This document shows positions 1 to 7,622 of a DNA stretch of 64,000 nucleotides, in pieces. The position numbers were made by a program, and so were the translations under genes. The DNA comes from Paenibacillus algorifonticola (GTDB lineage: Bacteria; Bacillota; Bacilli; Paenibacillales; Paenibacillaceae). Within the stretch, counting starts at the first letter, position 1. Every line of letters begins with the position of its first letter. The notes under the pieces were generated by a model. The model searched no databases and was not told where the DNA came from. It saw only the letters and a list, made by a program, of their open reading frames with translations. The DNA lies in NCBI RefSeq assembly GCF_000971975.1, contig NZ_LAQO01000011.1, positions 162,737-226,736 on the forward strand, given 5' to 3'.

Positions 1-795
1 TTGTCGGTTGGCTCGACAGTGTCGCTGACAACGGTTGTAACCGCCGCTATGATGGTGTGGTTTGAGCAGCCGCTTATCGTTGTACTTATCGTGGCGATCG
101 CGATCGGCGCCTTGGTAGGGCTGCTTAACGCGCTGCTCATCGTGCGCATCCGAATTCCGGATCTGCTCGCTACGCTTGCTGTGATGTACATTGTAGCCGG
201 CATTCACAAAACGTATACGAAGGGCTACTCGATTTACAACAATATGCCGATGCCTGACGGCTCGACTGCGCCGGGCGTTTTCAACAGCTCCTTCCTATGG
301 CTGGGACAAGGCAAAATCGGCCAAATTCCGGTACCTGTTATTTTGATGGTCATTGCTGTTATAGTCGTCCATCTGTTTTTCAAATACAGCAAATGGGGAC
401 GTCAAATGCAAACGACAGGCGGCAATGAAGAAGCAGCCCGCTTGTCCGGCATCCGCGTTCGCCGCATTCGTACAGCCGCATATGTGGCTTCAGGGGTGTT
501 CGCTGCGATTGGCGGGGTATTGTTTGCCGCACGCGTTGGAACCGGGCAAATTGACGCTGGAGCGCCTATGATGATGGAGGCCGTAGCGGCCGTATTCGTA
601 GGTTATTCCGTGTTTGGCGCGGGCAAGCCGAATGTGATCGGTACTTTTTTTGGCGCGCTGCTGATCGGGGTGCTGCTCAACGGTTTGACCATGATGAAGG
701 TGCAGTATTATTCCAATGATATTGTTAAAGGTGTCGTGCTCGTTTTGGCGCTCGCCGTTACGTTCATTCATCTGAACAAACGCCGAAATGGCTAG
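1..795 (+). CDS. Sugar-type ABC transporter permease (RbsC/BPD_transp_2 family), 5' end outside window
   Basis: This is the C-terminal 264 residues of an inner-membrane permease of the ribose/xylose/AI-2 importer type. The frame is open at the window edge, and the first residues (LSVGSTVSL) match the interior DLSVGS motif of the family, so the true start lies upstream. Hydrophobic segments alternate through the protein. A cytoplasmic loop with GGNEEAARLSGI, near residue 140, is the family's ATPase-contact region. Partner ATPase and binding-protein genes are presumably upstream. The exact sugar cannot be deduced from this fragment. Confidence 0.85.
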   Translation: MSVGSTVSLTTVVTAAMMVWFEQPLIVVLIVAIAIGALVGLLNALLIVRIRIPDLLATLAVMYIVAGIHKTYTKGYSIYNNMPMPDGSTAPGVFNSSFLWLGQGKIGQIPVPVILMVIAVIVVHLFFKYSKWGRQMQTTGGNEEAARLSGIRVRRIRTAAYVASGVFAAIGGVLFAARVGTGQIDAGAPMMMEAVAAVFVGYSVFGAGKPNVIGTFFGALLIGVLLNGLTMMKVQYYSNDIVKGVVLVLALAVTFIHLNKRRNG

Positions 796-843
796 CCTAT
801 TTTAATGAGAATCGTGAAAAAATGCGGAAACGCGCTGAAATAC

Positions 844-872
844 TTGAAATTGCCAAACGGCTGTATTACTAT
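844..872 (+). promoter_or_regulatory. Predicted sigma-A promoter for hbs
   Basis: TTGAAA at 844-849 and TACTAT at 867-872 are separated by 17 bp. They lie about 105 bp upstream of the hbs start, in the gap after the permease gene. No terminator is obvious between the permease stop and this site. Confidence 0.5.
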
Positions 873-978
873 AGGTTTGGTAAATGCATAGAAAACTATG
901 GCATGTATATTTTTAGGTAATTCCGTTAATAAGAGGGATAAGATGACTCTTCATTTGCCTAATAGGGAGGTGAAACGA

Positions 979-1254
979 ATGAATAAAACGGATTTGATCA
1001 ACAAGGTTGCTGAATTATCCGATCTGTCCAAGAAAGATGCGACTAAAGCAGTTGACGCTGTATTTGATGCCATCTCTGATGCGCTTCAAGGCGGCGACAA
1101 AGTCCAACTGGTTGGCTTTGGCAACTTCGAGGTTCGCGAGCGTCAAGCTCGTAAAGGACGCAATCCGCAAACCGGTTTGGAAATTGATATTCCGGCTAGC
1201 AAAATCCCGGCTTTCAAGCCAGGCAAATCGCTTAAGGATCTCGTATCCAACTAA
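979..1254 (+). CDS. hbs: HU family DNA-binding protein
   Basis: This 91-residue histone-like protein bends and compacts DNA as a dimer in the nucleoid. The sequence MNKTDLINKVAELSDLSKK, the central VGFGNFEVRERQARKGRNP arm region and the C-terminal KSLKDLVSN are diagnostic of HU. The ATG at 979 is chosen over the longer in-frame start at 898 because GGGAGGTG lies just upstream at 965-972 and the resulting length equals that of Bacillus HU. An intrinsic terminator follows directly, so the gene is probably monocistronic. In B. subtilis hbs sits immediately before mtrA-mtrB; here mtrA is missing. Confidence 0.97.
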   Translation: MNKTDLINKVAELSDLSKKDATKAVDAVFDAISDALQGGDKVQLVGFGNFEVRERQARKGRNPQTGLEIDIPASKIPAFKPGKSLKDLVSN

Positions 1255-1274
1255 CAGCAGCATTCGTTAAATCG

Positions 1275-1305
1275 GCGTCCGGACGTTAGCGTTCGGGCGC
1301 TTTTT
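1275..1305 (+). terminator. Intrinsic terminator after hbs
   Basis: GCGTCCGGACG and CGTTCGGGCGC form an 11-bp stem with G-T wobbles and a TTAG loop. A run of five T follows at 1301-1305. Confidence 0.85.
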
Positions 1306-1316
1306 AAATAGATATG

Positions 1317-1343
1317 CGTTTATAAGTGTGACACTTATAAACG
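1317..1343 (+). repeat. Perfect 12-bp inverted repeat upstream of mtrB
   Basis: CGTTTATAAGTG at 1317-1328 is repeated exactly in inverted orientation at 1332-1343, with TGA in the centre. It lies 38 bp upstream of the mtrB start and downstream of the hbs terminator. It could be a protein operator or an RNA hairpin. It has no T-tract, so it is not a terminator. Confidence 0.8.
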
Positions 1344-1381
1344 ACCTGTCTATCAGAGAGGAACGACAAGGGGGATGGAAA

Positions 1382-1603
1382 ATGGAGCCGACAAACAGCG
1401 ATTTTATCGTCATTAAGGCGAAGGATCAAGGGGTACAGGTTATCGGGCTGACCCGCGGACAAGATACGAAGTTTCATCACACCGAAAAGCTGGATCGCAA
1501 CGAAGTGCTGATCGTGCAGTTCACAGACCATACTTCAGCCATTAAGGTGCGGGGAAAAGCGGTCATCATGACGAAGCATGGCCAAATAGAGACCGACCAA
1601 TAG
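1382..1603 (+). CDS. mtrB: trp RNA-binding attenuation protein (TRAP)
   Basis: TRAP is a ring of eleven identical subunits. When loaded with tryptophan it wraps RNA carrying about eleven GAG/UAG triplets and shuts down trp expression. This 73-residue protein keeps the family core: DFIVIKAKDQGVQVIGLTRG, the KFHH segment, and EHTSAIKVRG-like TDHTSAIKVRG with the Lys and Arg that stack on the RNA. ATG 1382 gives the usual length; the longer in-frame start at 1328 lies between the inverted repeat and the gene. Its expected target is present in this window at 12174-12242. The GTP cyclohydrolase gene mtrA, usually directly upstream, is absent. Confidence 0.95.
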   Translation: MEPTNSDFIVIKAKDQGVQVIGLTRGQDTKFHHTEKLDRNEVLIVQFTDHTSAIKVRGKAVIMTKHGQIETDQ

Positions 1604-1613
1604 CGACCTGCCG

Positions 1614-1649
1614 CTCCCTTCTGCCTTGATGCAGGGCGGGAGTTTTTTT
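1614..1649 (+). terminator. Intrinsic terminator after mtrB
   Basis: CTCCC and GGGAG close an outer stem at 1614 and 1638-1642, and an inner TCTGC/GCAGG pairing sits inside. Seven T follow at 1643-1649, ten bases after the mtrB stop. Confidence 0.8.
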
Positions 1650-1743
1650 ATGGCGGAAACAGCCGCTCCAGGCATAGGCGGGACCAAATGTTTGTACAAT
1701 GGGTATGAGGACATAAACGTGCGTACACACTTGGTATAAAAGG

Positions 1744-1800
1744 GCGTAAACGGCTTTTGCCATCAAATCACGGCAAAGCCGTTTACGCTTGAAATATAAG
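1744..1800. repeat. Dispersed palindromic element, copy 1
   Basis: GCGTAAACGGCTTTTGCC at 1744-1761 pairs with GGCAAAGCCGTTTACGC at 1772-1788, with one extra T. The right flank TTGAAATATAAG matches the inverse of the left end of copy 2. The right half (GGCAAAGCCGTTTACGCTTG) recurs in copy 2, and a diverged form occurs at 38077-38149. No coding potential is evident. Confidence 0.75.
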
Positions 1801-1829
1801 GATGAATGAGGCTTGCTGCTCATCATAAG

Positions 1830-1892
1830 GCTTATATTTCTCCGCGAAACGAGCTTTTGCCACTAAGTTGGCAAAGCCGTTTACGCTTGAAA
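1830..1892. repeat. Dispersed palindromic element, copy 2
   Basis: The element begins GCTTATATTTC, continues CGCGAAACGAGC then TTTTGCC, and after a short loop ends GGCAAAGCCGTTTACGCTTGA. The two halves pair over most of their length. The right end abuts the ribosome binding site of the gene at 1905. Copy 1 lies 30 bp upstream, and a third copy is at 38077-38149. Confidence 0.75.
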
Positions 1893-1904
1893 GGGGCGGT
1901 TATA

Positions 1905-2528
1905 ATGCGTATGGCAAGGCCTTATTTGCTGGCGCTGGTTTTTGTGCTTGCTGTAATGGCGGGGCTTTCCCTGCTGCCGGATATGCGAAAGTCAGAGTCG
2001 GGCACGGATGTGGCTGTATTTCGGCCATCTGCTGCAACAAGGCTGACGAACAGCAATCTTGTTGATATGATGATTGGCTTGCAGCTGGCTACGCCTATTT
2101 TACGGGTGGAATGGGAGAATTCACTGCTGACAGTGGAGTTTAAAGTGAAGGCGGGAAAAGGACTGCCGGCAGAATGGACTCGCGATGTAGAGCAATTGCT
2201 GCGGTTGTCTTTTGCCAGGATGGAAAATGTGAACCGGGTACTGATCCGTTATGCTGTGCCGGCAGATGAGGCAGCTTTGCCAAGCAATGCAAGCGTTGCA
2301 AGGGGAGAACGAACGGATCTTGCAGACAGTACGACAAAATCACGGCTGCTGCTTGCTGCGGACATTCGTCGCACAGACAGCTGGCTCGCAAGCCTTGGGG
2401 AGCTTGGCAACGCTGATCCGCTGCATGACGAAATATGGCGGGAGAGGCTGCGTATGAGCAACACATCGGAGTGGACGAAATGGTATGGGCCGGTGCCTAC
2501 TTATTCTACCAGACCTGCTGCGGAGTAA
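1905..2528 (+). CDS. Hypothetical protein with N-terminal membrane anchor
   Basis: I do not recognise a named family for this 207-residue protein. Residues 6-24 form one hydrophobic segment (YLLALVFVLAVMAGLSLLP) that would act as an uncleaved signal anchor and place the rest outside the membrane. The remainder is mixed alpha/beta-looking with no repeats or Cys pairs. ATG 1905 is preceded by GAAAGGGGCGG, which makes it preferable to the in-frame start at 1806 that would run through the palindromic element. The gene lies between mtrB and the hepS promoter, and no terminator is visible at its 3' end. Confidence 0.7.
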   Translation: MRMARPYLLALVFVLAVMAGLSLLPDMRKSESGTDVAVFRPSAATRLTNSNLVDMMIGLQLATPILRVEWENSLLTVEFKVKAGKGLPAEWTRDVEQLLRLSFARMENVNRVLIRYAVPADEAALPSNASVARGERTDLADSTTKSRLLLAADIRRTDSWLASLGELGNADPLHDEIWRERLRMSNTSEWTKWYGPVPTYSTRPAAE

Positions 2529-2609
2529 AGATTAATGACCTGCTCCGCCTTTCTGCTTGAAAAATTGCCAATCCTGTGGGCAGCTTCATATGCTTCTTAC
2601 ATAAAGTTG

Positions 2610-2618
2610 TGCTATAAT
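2610..2618 (+). promoter_or_regulatory. Extended -10 promoter for the hepS-menaquinone cluster
   Basis: TGCTATAAT is a perfect extended -10 element. No good -35 box is found at 16-18 bp, as is common for extended -10 promoters. It lies 53 bp upstream of hepS. Confidence 0.55.
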
Positions 2619-2670
2619 AGTTTAGATTATTGAGCGGCAATATCTGCTTCTCTGTTCGGAGGCTTACCCC

Positions 2671-3540
2671 ATGAAACCGTATCGTGTACCACAATTAGCG
2701 AAAAAGTACGTCGATTATGACATGATTCAAAACCATACGCAGCTTCCTGCTTTTCCCGATTCGCGTCTGCACCTGCTTCAAGCTTTCCTTAGCGAAACCC
2801 GCTCCTATGCCGAGAAGGCCGAGCTATTCGCGCTGGTGCTGTCTTTAGTGCAGCTAGGGCTGGATACGCATGATGAAATTGATGTAGAGGATGGAAGCCG
2901 CTCGGAGCGCGAGATGCGTTCAAGGCAGCTCAAGGTGCTGGCCGGCGATTATTTCAGCGGACGATTCTATCAACTGCTTGCACAAGCTGGCGAAATTACA
3001 ATGATAGCCAAGATCAGTCAGGCGGTATGCGAAGTCAACGGGCTGAAAATAACTCTTTATTTACGTATGCAGCAGACTGCCATTCAGGCTGACGATTATT
3101 TTAGCAGCATGGTGCAGCTGAAGAGTGAATTGTTTCTTGCCTTTCAAGATTTGCTGGAAGGTGCAGCGGCCCTTTATTGGACGGAGCTGCTCCACGCTCT
3201 GAGCCGCTGCGAGATTGTGCTGGAGGAGCTGGCGCGCTGCAAGGTGCCTGCACGTTTTCACCAGAGCTGGGCTTACTGGCATGTTCTGCAGGTAGGTACG
3301 GCAGAAGAGCTTCAAATGCTGAAAGGTCAGCAGACTGAGGCTGGTTTCATTAGCGGCTTGTTTAACAAATATAATATTCATGCCAAGCTTGCTGCGCTGC
3401 TGCAGCAGGCTGTGGAAGATGTCCGGATGATCGCGGGCAAGCTGGAATCAGACAAGCTGATTCAGGAGCTGCAGCACATTATGGATGCGGTGCTTTACAA
3501 GATTGCGGGTTTTGCTCCCGCTCTCAACGAGACGAGGTGA
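2671..3540 (+). CDS. hepS: Heptaprenyl diphosphate synthase component 1
   Basis: This is the small non-catalytic subunit of the two-component heptaprenyl diphosphate synthase, which makes the C35 side chain of menaquinone-7 together with HepT. The protein has 289 residues, somewhat longer than B. subtilis HepS. It shows the family segment QLGLDTHDEIDVED, a relic of the prenyl-synthase Asp motif, followed by KVLAGDYFSGRFYQLLA. HepT is encoded five genes downstream at 6621, as in Bacillus where only menG separates the two. The next gene, menG, starts 10 bp after the stop. Confidence 0.9.
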   Translation: MKPYRVPQLAKKYVDYDMIQNHTQLPAFPDSRLHLLQAFLSETRSYAEKAELFALVLSLVQLGLDTHDEIDVEDGSRSEREMRSRQLKVLAGDYFSGRFYQLLAQAGEITMIAKISQAVCEVNGLKITLYLRMQQTAIQADDYFSSMVQLKSELFLAFQDLLEGAAALYWTELLHALSRCEIVLEELARCKVPARFHQSWAYWHVLQVGTAEELQMLKGQQTEAGFISGLFNKYNIHAKLAALLQQAVEDVRMIAGKLESDKLIQELQHIMDAVLYKIAGFAPALNETR

Positions 3541-3550
3541 CCTTAGACGA

Positions 3551-4267
3551 ATGGATGCAAACTCCAAGGGGCATGTACATGCTGTATTTGAAAACATTGC
3601 TCCCAAATATGATTTAATGAATGACCTGCTAAGCTTTCGGCGTCATAAGGCGTGGCGGAAGTTCACTATGCGCAAAATGAATGTACAGCGTGGTCAGACT
3701 GCGCTTGACTTGTGCTGTGGCACCTGCGACTGGACGATATCGCTAGCCCAGGCCAGCGAGAGCGGGGCCATTAGCGGACTTGATTTCAGCCAAAATATGC
3801 TGAATGTTGGCCAACAGAAAGTGAAGCAGCTGTCACTCGACAAGCAAATTACGCTCGTGCAGGGCAATGCGATGCAATTGCCCTATGAGGATAATTCATT
3901 TGATTATGTAACGATTGGTTTCGGCCTGCGCAACGTACCCGATTATTTGCAGGTGCTTAAGGAAATGCGCCGTGTCGTGAAGCCAGGCGGGCAAGTCGTA
4001 TGCCTGGAGCTTTCAAAGCCGGGCTGGCAGCCATTCAAGGCCTTATATTATTTATATTTTGAACGGATTTTACCTATGATCGGCAAGCTGGTAGCCAAGC
4101 GATTCCAGGAATATAAATGGCTGCCGGATTCATTAAAGCTTTTTCCTGACCTAAAGCAGCTGTCCGCACTGTTTGAAGAAGCAGGGCTGGAGCAGGTGAA
4201 AGGCTACCCGCTGACTGGAGGCATTGCTGCGCTGCATATAGGCATAAAGGAGAAGAAGCCAACATGA
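3551..4267 (+). CDS. menG: Demethylmenaquinone methyltransferase (UbiE/MenG family)
   Basis: This SAM-dependent enzyme performs the final methylation of demethylmenaquinone. The 238-residue protein has the UbiE opening VFENIAPKYDLMND, the SAM loop LDLCCGTCDWTISLA, and the signature YVTIGFGLRNVPD with RVVKPGGQVVCLELSKP. A longer in-frame start at 3485 would overlap hepS; ATG 3551 is favoured by the GAGGTGA at 3534-3540. The stop overlaps the ATG of the next gene (ATGA at 4264-4267), implying translational coupling. The gene serves both classical and futalosine menaquinone routes. Confidence 0.95.
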   Translation: MDANSKGHVHAVFENIAPKYDLMNDLLSFRRHKAWRKFTMRKMNVQRGQTALDLCCGTCDWTISLAQASESGAISGLDFSQNMLNVGQQKVKQLSLDKQITLVQGNAMQLPYEDNSFDYVTIGFGLRNVPDYLQVLKEMRRVVKPGGQVVCLELSKPGWQPFKALYYLYFERILPMIGKLVAKRFQEYKWLPDSLKLFPDLKQLSALFEEAGLEQVKGYPLTGGIAALHIGIKEKKPT

Positions 4268-5139
4268 TTCGCAAAATACGCATTATTCTTGAAATGATTA
4301 AATTTGAGCATACGATATTTGCGCTTCCCTTCGCTTTTATGGGAGCGATTCTGGGCGCTGTTGTCATGGAGCAGCGTCTTCCTTCTTGGGCGGAAATCGG
4401 TTGGGTTACATTAGCGATGGTAGGCGCCCGAAGCGCAGCGATGTGCCTCAATCGCCTCATTGATGCGGCGATTGATCTGCGCAACCCCCGCACAAGCAAC
4501 CGAGCCATTCCGGCAGGCTTGCTGAAGTCAGCGGAGGTGCTTTTGTTTACGGTTGTATCCTTCGTACTGCTGTTCATTGCCGCGGCTAATCTGGCTCCGC
4601 TGGCGATGAAGCTGCTCCCGATTGCTGTCGTATTGCTGGTGCTCTACTCTTATACGAAGCGTTTCACTTGGTTGTGCCATGTTTTTCTCGGCTTGACGAT
4701 CGGGTTGTCGCCGCTTGGCGGCTGGGTAGCCGTTACGGGCGGCTTTAACATGGCAGCATGGGTTTTCTATGTGACGATTGCGCTGTGGATTGCCGGTTTC
4801 GATATCGTCTATGCAACGCAGGATTATGAGTTTGACCGTAAGGAAGGTTTGAACTCCATTCCTGCTAGATTCGGCGTAGCGAAGGCGCTGTGGATTGCCC
4901 GCAGTTTCCATATGGTGACGGCGGTAGGTTTTATCACGTTATTTATTTTGACAGATTTGAGCTGGGTTTATTTGCTTGGAACGCTGCTTGCCATCGTTAT
5001 GCTGTTCTATCAGCATTGGCTGGTGCGTCCAAACGATCTTTCCCGCGTTCAGCTTTCATTTTTCGGAATGAATGGCACATTAAGCGTCGTTCTGTTTTTG
5101 TTTGCGATTATTGATTTGATGGTAGTGCACAAATGGTAG
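4264..5139 (+). CDS. UbiA-family prenyltransferase (menaquinone, MqnP-like)
   Basis: This 291-residue membrane prenyltransferase shows the two Asp-rich sites of the UbiA family: NRLIDAAIDLRNPRTSNR near residue 65 and DIVYATQDYEFDRKEG near residue 180. Roughly eight hydrophobic helices are apparent. It would attach the polyprenyl chain to an aromatic acceptor. Its neighbours are a UbiX-type flavin prenyltransferase and mqnA, so the likely substrate is the dihydroxynaphthoate-type intermediate of the futalosine pathway rather than 4-hydroxybenzoate. That substrate is inferred from context only. It overlaps the genes on both sides. Confidence 0.85.
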   Translation: MIRKIRIILEMIKFEHTIFALPFAFMGAILGAVVMEQRLPSWAEIGWVTLAMVGARSAAMCLNRLIDAAIDLRNPRTSNRAIPAGLLKSAEVLLFTVVSFVLLFIAAANLAPLAMKLLPIAVVLLVLYSYTKRFTWLCHVFLGLTIGLSPLGGWVAVTGGFNMAAWVFYVTIALWIAGFDIVYATQDYEFDRKEGLNSIPARFGVAKALWIARSFHMVTAVGFITLFILTDLSWVYLLGTLLAIVMLFYQHWLVRPNDLSRVQLSFFGMNGTLSVVLFLFAIIDLMVVHKW

Positions 5140-5768
5140 GGGGCGGATCTGCTGGCGCGGCAGGCAGATGGGTTGTCGGCATTACTGGGGCGAGCGGCTC
5201 CATCTACGGCATTCGGCTGGCAGAGGAACTGCTCAGAACGGGCTTTGACGTCCATCTCGTTGTAACCGAGGCTGGCTGGAGAGTGCTTAAGGAAGAGCTG
5301 GGCTGGGAGACGAGCCGCAGACAAGCTGCTGTCGAGCTGCATTTTGCAGAGGCAGTGCGGGCGAAGCGGCTTGTTTTGCATCCGAATGCAGATATTGGGG
5401 CTAGCATTGCCAGCGGCTCTTTCCGTGTCCAGGGAATGGTCGTTGCGCCATGCTCCATGGGTACGCTCGCTTCCATAGCTCACGGCATTTCCGATGATTT
5501 GTTGTCCAGGGCAGCGGACGTGATGCTTAAGGAAGGGCGCAAGCTGCTGCTGCTGCCTCGTGAGACACCGCTGCATGCTATTCATCTGGAAAACATGCTG
5601 AAGCTTGCAAAGCTGGGTGTAACGATTGTTCCAGCTATGCCGGCCTTTTATTATAAGCCGCAATCAATGGATGACATGATTGATTTTCTGGTTGGCAAAT
5701 TATTAGACTGCATGGGAATTGAACATGCTTTGTTTACAAGATGGGGGGATGGGCCTGATGCTGACTAA
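5133..5768 (+). CDS. ubiX: UbiX-type flavin prenyltransferase
   Basis: UbiX makes the prenylated FMN used by UbiD-type decarboxylases. The 211-residue protein has the family opening VVGITGASGSIYGIRLAEELL (residues about 13-33), the central MVVAPCSMGTLASIAHGISDDLLSRAADVMLKE, and LLLLPRETPLHAIHLENMLKL. The first dozen residues (GGGSAGAA-rich) are a poor match to the family, so a slightly later start is possible. ATG 5133 overlaps the end of the UbiA gene by seven bases. No UbiD partner is seen here; it would have to be elsewhere. Confidence 0.92.
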   Translation: MVGGGSAGAAGRWVVGITGASGSIYGIRLAEELLRTGFDVHLVVTEAGWRVLKEELGWETSRRQAAVELHFAEAVRAKRLVLHPNADIGASIASGSFRVQGMVVAPCSMGTLASIAHGISDDLLSRAADVMLKEGRKLLLLPRETPLHAIHLENMLKLAKLGVTIVPAMPAFYYKPQSMDDMIDFLVGKLLDCMGIEHALFTRWGDGPDAD

Positions 5769-6612
5769 AGACAGCTTGCCCCTGATGATCGGAGAAATTG
5801 ATTATGCCAATGCATGGCCGCTATTTGTAGGTCTTGATCAGCGTCTTGACGCTTCTGAACTAGGGCTGTGCTCCCGCATTCCAGCGGAGCTGAACCGCAA
5901 GCTGCGCGAAGGCGAGCTTCAGGCTTCGGCCGTCTCGTCTTTCGCTTACGGCTTAAACAGCAAGGAATATTTGCTGCTGCCGGAGCTATGCGTAGGATCG
6001 GAGGGCCGGGTTAATTCGGTTATGCTGTTCCTTAAGCAGCCGATTGAGCGAGTGCGTCCACAGCGAATTGCGGTAACAACCGCTTCAGCAACTTCCGTCA
6101 ATTTGCTCAAAATCCTTATGAAGCTTTATTACGATCTTGACGCGGAATATATTCCTGCTGAGCCGGTGCTTGACCAGATGCTAGAGGATGCGGATGGGGC
6201 GCTCATCATTGGCGATCCGGCTATTCATGCTTCGTGGAGAAGTGAAGAGCTGCACATCATCGATCTTGGCGAGCTATGGCATCGCTGGACAGGCCTCGGC
6301 ATGACCTTTGCGGTTGTGGCGGTTCATAAGGAGGCGGCAGCCGCCTTTCCTCGAGAAATTCATGATCTGCATCAGGCGATGCTTGCGACTAAGCGCCACA
6401 ATCTTGCGGACTTGACCACACTCATGGACAAGGCTTGCGACGAGCTTGGCGGCGAACGCGCGTATTGGCTGGACTATTTTACATGTCTGCAATATGATTT
6501 CGGACAGAAGCTGCGCGAGGGACTGGCGCTGTATTTCCGTTATGCCACACAATTAGGCCTGCTGGACCACGAGGTTCAACTGGCGTTCTACGAAGACAAT
6601 TCTGCCGAATAG
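5758..6612 (+). CDS. mqnA: Chorismate dehydratase of the futalosine pathway
   Basis: MqnA converts chorismate to 3-enolpyruvylbenzoate, the first step of the futalosine route to menaquinone. The protein has the periplasmic-binding-like fold of the family, with IGEIDYANAWPLF at the N-terminus, SAVSSFAYGLNS near residue 60, and LIIGDPAIHA and GELWHRWTGLGMTFAVVAVH later. ATG 5758 (284 residues) follows GGGGGG at 5743-5748 and overlaps the ubiX stop; ATG 5749 and TTG 5719 are in-frame alternatives. Its presence indicates that this organism uses the futalosine pathway rather than the MenFDHCEB route of B. subtilis. The remaining mqn genes are not in this window. Confidence 0.9.
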   Translation: MLTKDSLPLMIGEIDYANAWPLFVGLDQRLDASELGLCSRIPAELNRKLREGELQASAVSSFAYGLNSKEYLLLPELCVGSEGRVNSVMLFLKQPIERVRPQRIAVTTASATSVNLLKILMKLYYDLDAEYIPAEPVLDQMLEDADGALIIGDPAIHASWRSEELHIIDLGELWHRWTGLGMTFAVVAVHKEAAAAFPREIHDLHQAMLATKRHNLADLTTLMDKACDELGGERAYWLDYFTCLQYDFGQKLREGLALYFRYATQLGLLDHEVQLAFYEDNSAE

Positions 6613-6620
6613 GTGAAAGA

Positions 6621-7595
6621 ATGAAACTATTAGATATGTACGCAAAATTAAAAGGCGATATAACGCAAATAGAGAAGGAGCTTGAACGCAGCGTCACTTT
6701 CGAGCATAAGCTGCTGAGCGAGGCATCCCTTCATCTGCTCAAGGCAGGCGGCAAAAGGCTGCGTCCTGTTTTTGTGCTGCTTGCCGGCAAGTTTGGGCGC
6801 TACAATCTGGAGGTCATGAAAAAAATCGCTGTGCCTCTTGAACTGATACATATGGCCTCGCTTGTCCATGACGATGTGATTGATGATGCGGCTACCAGAC
6901 GCGGCCAGCCTACGGTAAAGGCCAAATGGGACAACCGGGTTGCTATGTATACCGGAGATTATATTTTCGGAAGAGCACTTGTTATCGCCACGGAACTGGG
7001 CAACCCGCAAATTCATCAGGTGCTGTCCAAAGCGATTGTACAAATGGGCATTGGTGAAATGGAGCAAATCCGTTATTTTTTCAATACGGATCAAACCCTT
7101 CGTCATTATTTATTGCGCATTAGGCGTAAAACCGCATTGCTCATTGCAGTAAGCTGCCAGCTTGGAGCTATAGCGGCAGATGCGGACAGAGAGACGGCGA
7201 ACCGGCTTTATGAATATGGCTACAATGTGGGCATGGCGTTTCAAATTCGCGATGATTTGCTTGATTTGTTCGGAACCGAGAAACAGATTGGCAAGCCGCC
7301 AGGCTCCGACATTAGGCAGGGCAACATTACGCTGCCCGTTATTTTGGCTTTGCAGGATGAAGCAAACCGCGAGCGGCTGCTTGTAGAAATTGCCCGTATT
7401 CGCGAGCATAATGGCAATGTGGATACGCGAGAAGCGATTGAATTGATCAAAAATAGCAAAGGCATTCATGTCGCTGAGCAGCTCGCTGCAAAGTATGTCG
7501 AGAAAGCACTCGCTGCCTTGAAGGAATTGCCGTCTCTTCCGGCGAAGAAGAACTTATCCGATATCGCACATTTTGTCGGCAAACGCAATTATTAA
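6621..7595 (+). CDS. hepT: Heptaprenyl diphosphate synthase component 2
   Basis: This is the catalytic subunit of heptaprenyl diphosphate synthase, a trans-polyprenyl synthase. The 324-residue protein carries both aspartate-rich motifs, HDDVIDDAATRRG near residue 82 and FQIRDDLLDLFG near residue 213, plus GGKRLRPVFVLLAG for isopentenyl diphosphate binding. It begins nine bases after mqnA and shares the cluster with hepS and menG, so side-chain synthesis, ring synthesis, attachment and methylation are grouped together. Confidence 0.95.
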   Translation: MKLLDMYAKLKGDITQIEKELERSVTFEHKLLSEASLHLLKAGGKRLRPVFVLLAGKFGRYNLEVMKKIAVPLELIHMASLVHDDVIDDAATRRGQPTVKAKWDNRVAMYTGDYIFGRALVIATELGNPQIHQVLSKAIVQMGIGEMEQIRYFFNTDQTLRHYLLRIRRKTALLIAVSCQLGAIAADADRETANRLYEYGYNVGMAFQIRDDLLDLFGTEKQIGKPPGSDIRQGNITLPVILALQDEANRERLLVEIARIREHNGNVDTREAIELIKNSKGIHVAEQLAAKYVEKALAALKELPSLPAKKNLSDIAHFVGKRNY

Positions 7596-7622
7596 TAAAG
7601 ATGCGAAAAGGAGCTGCTACAA

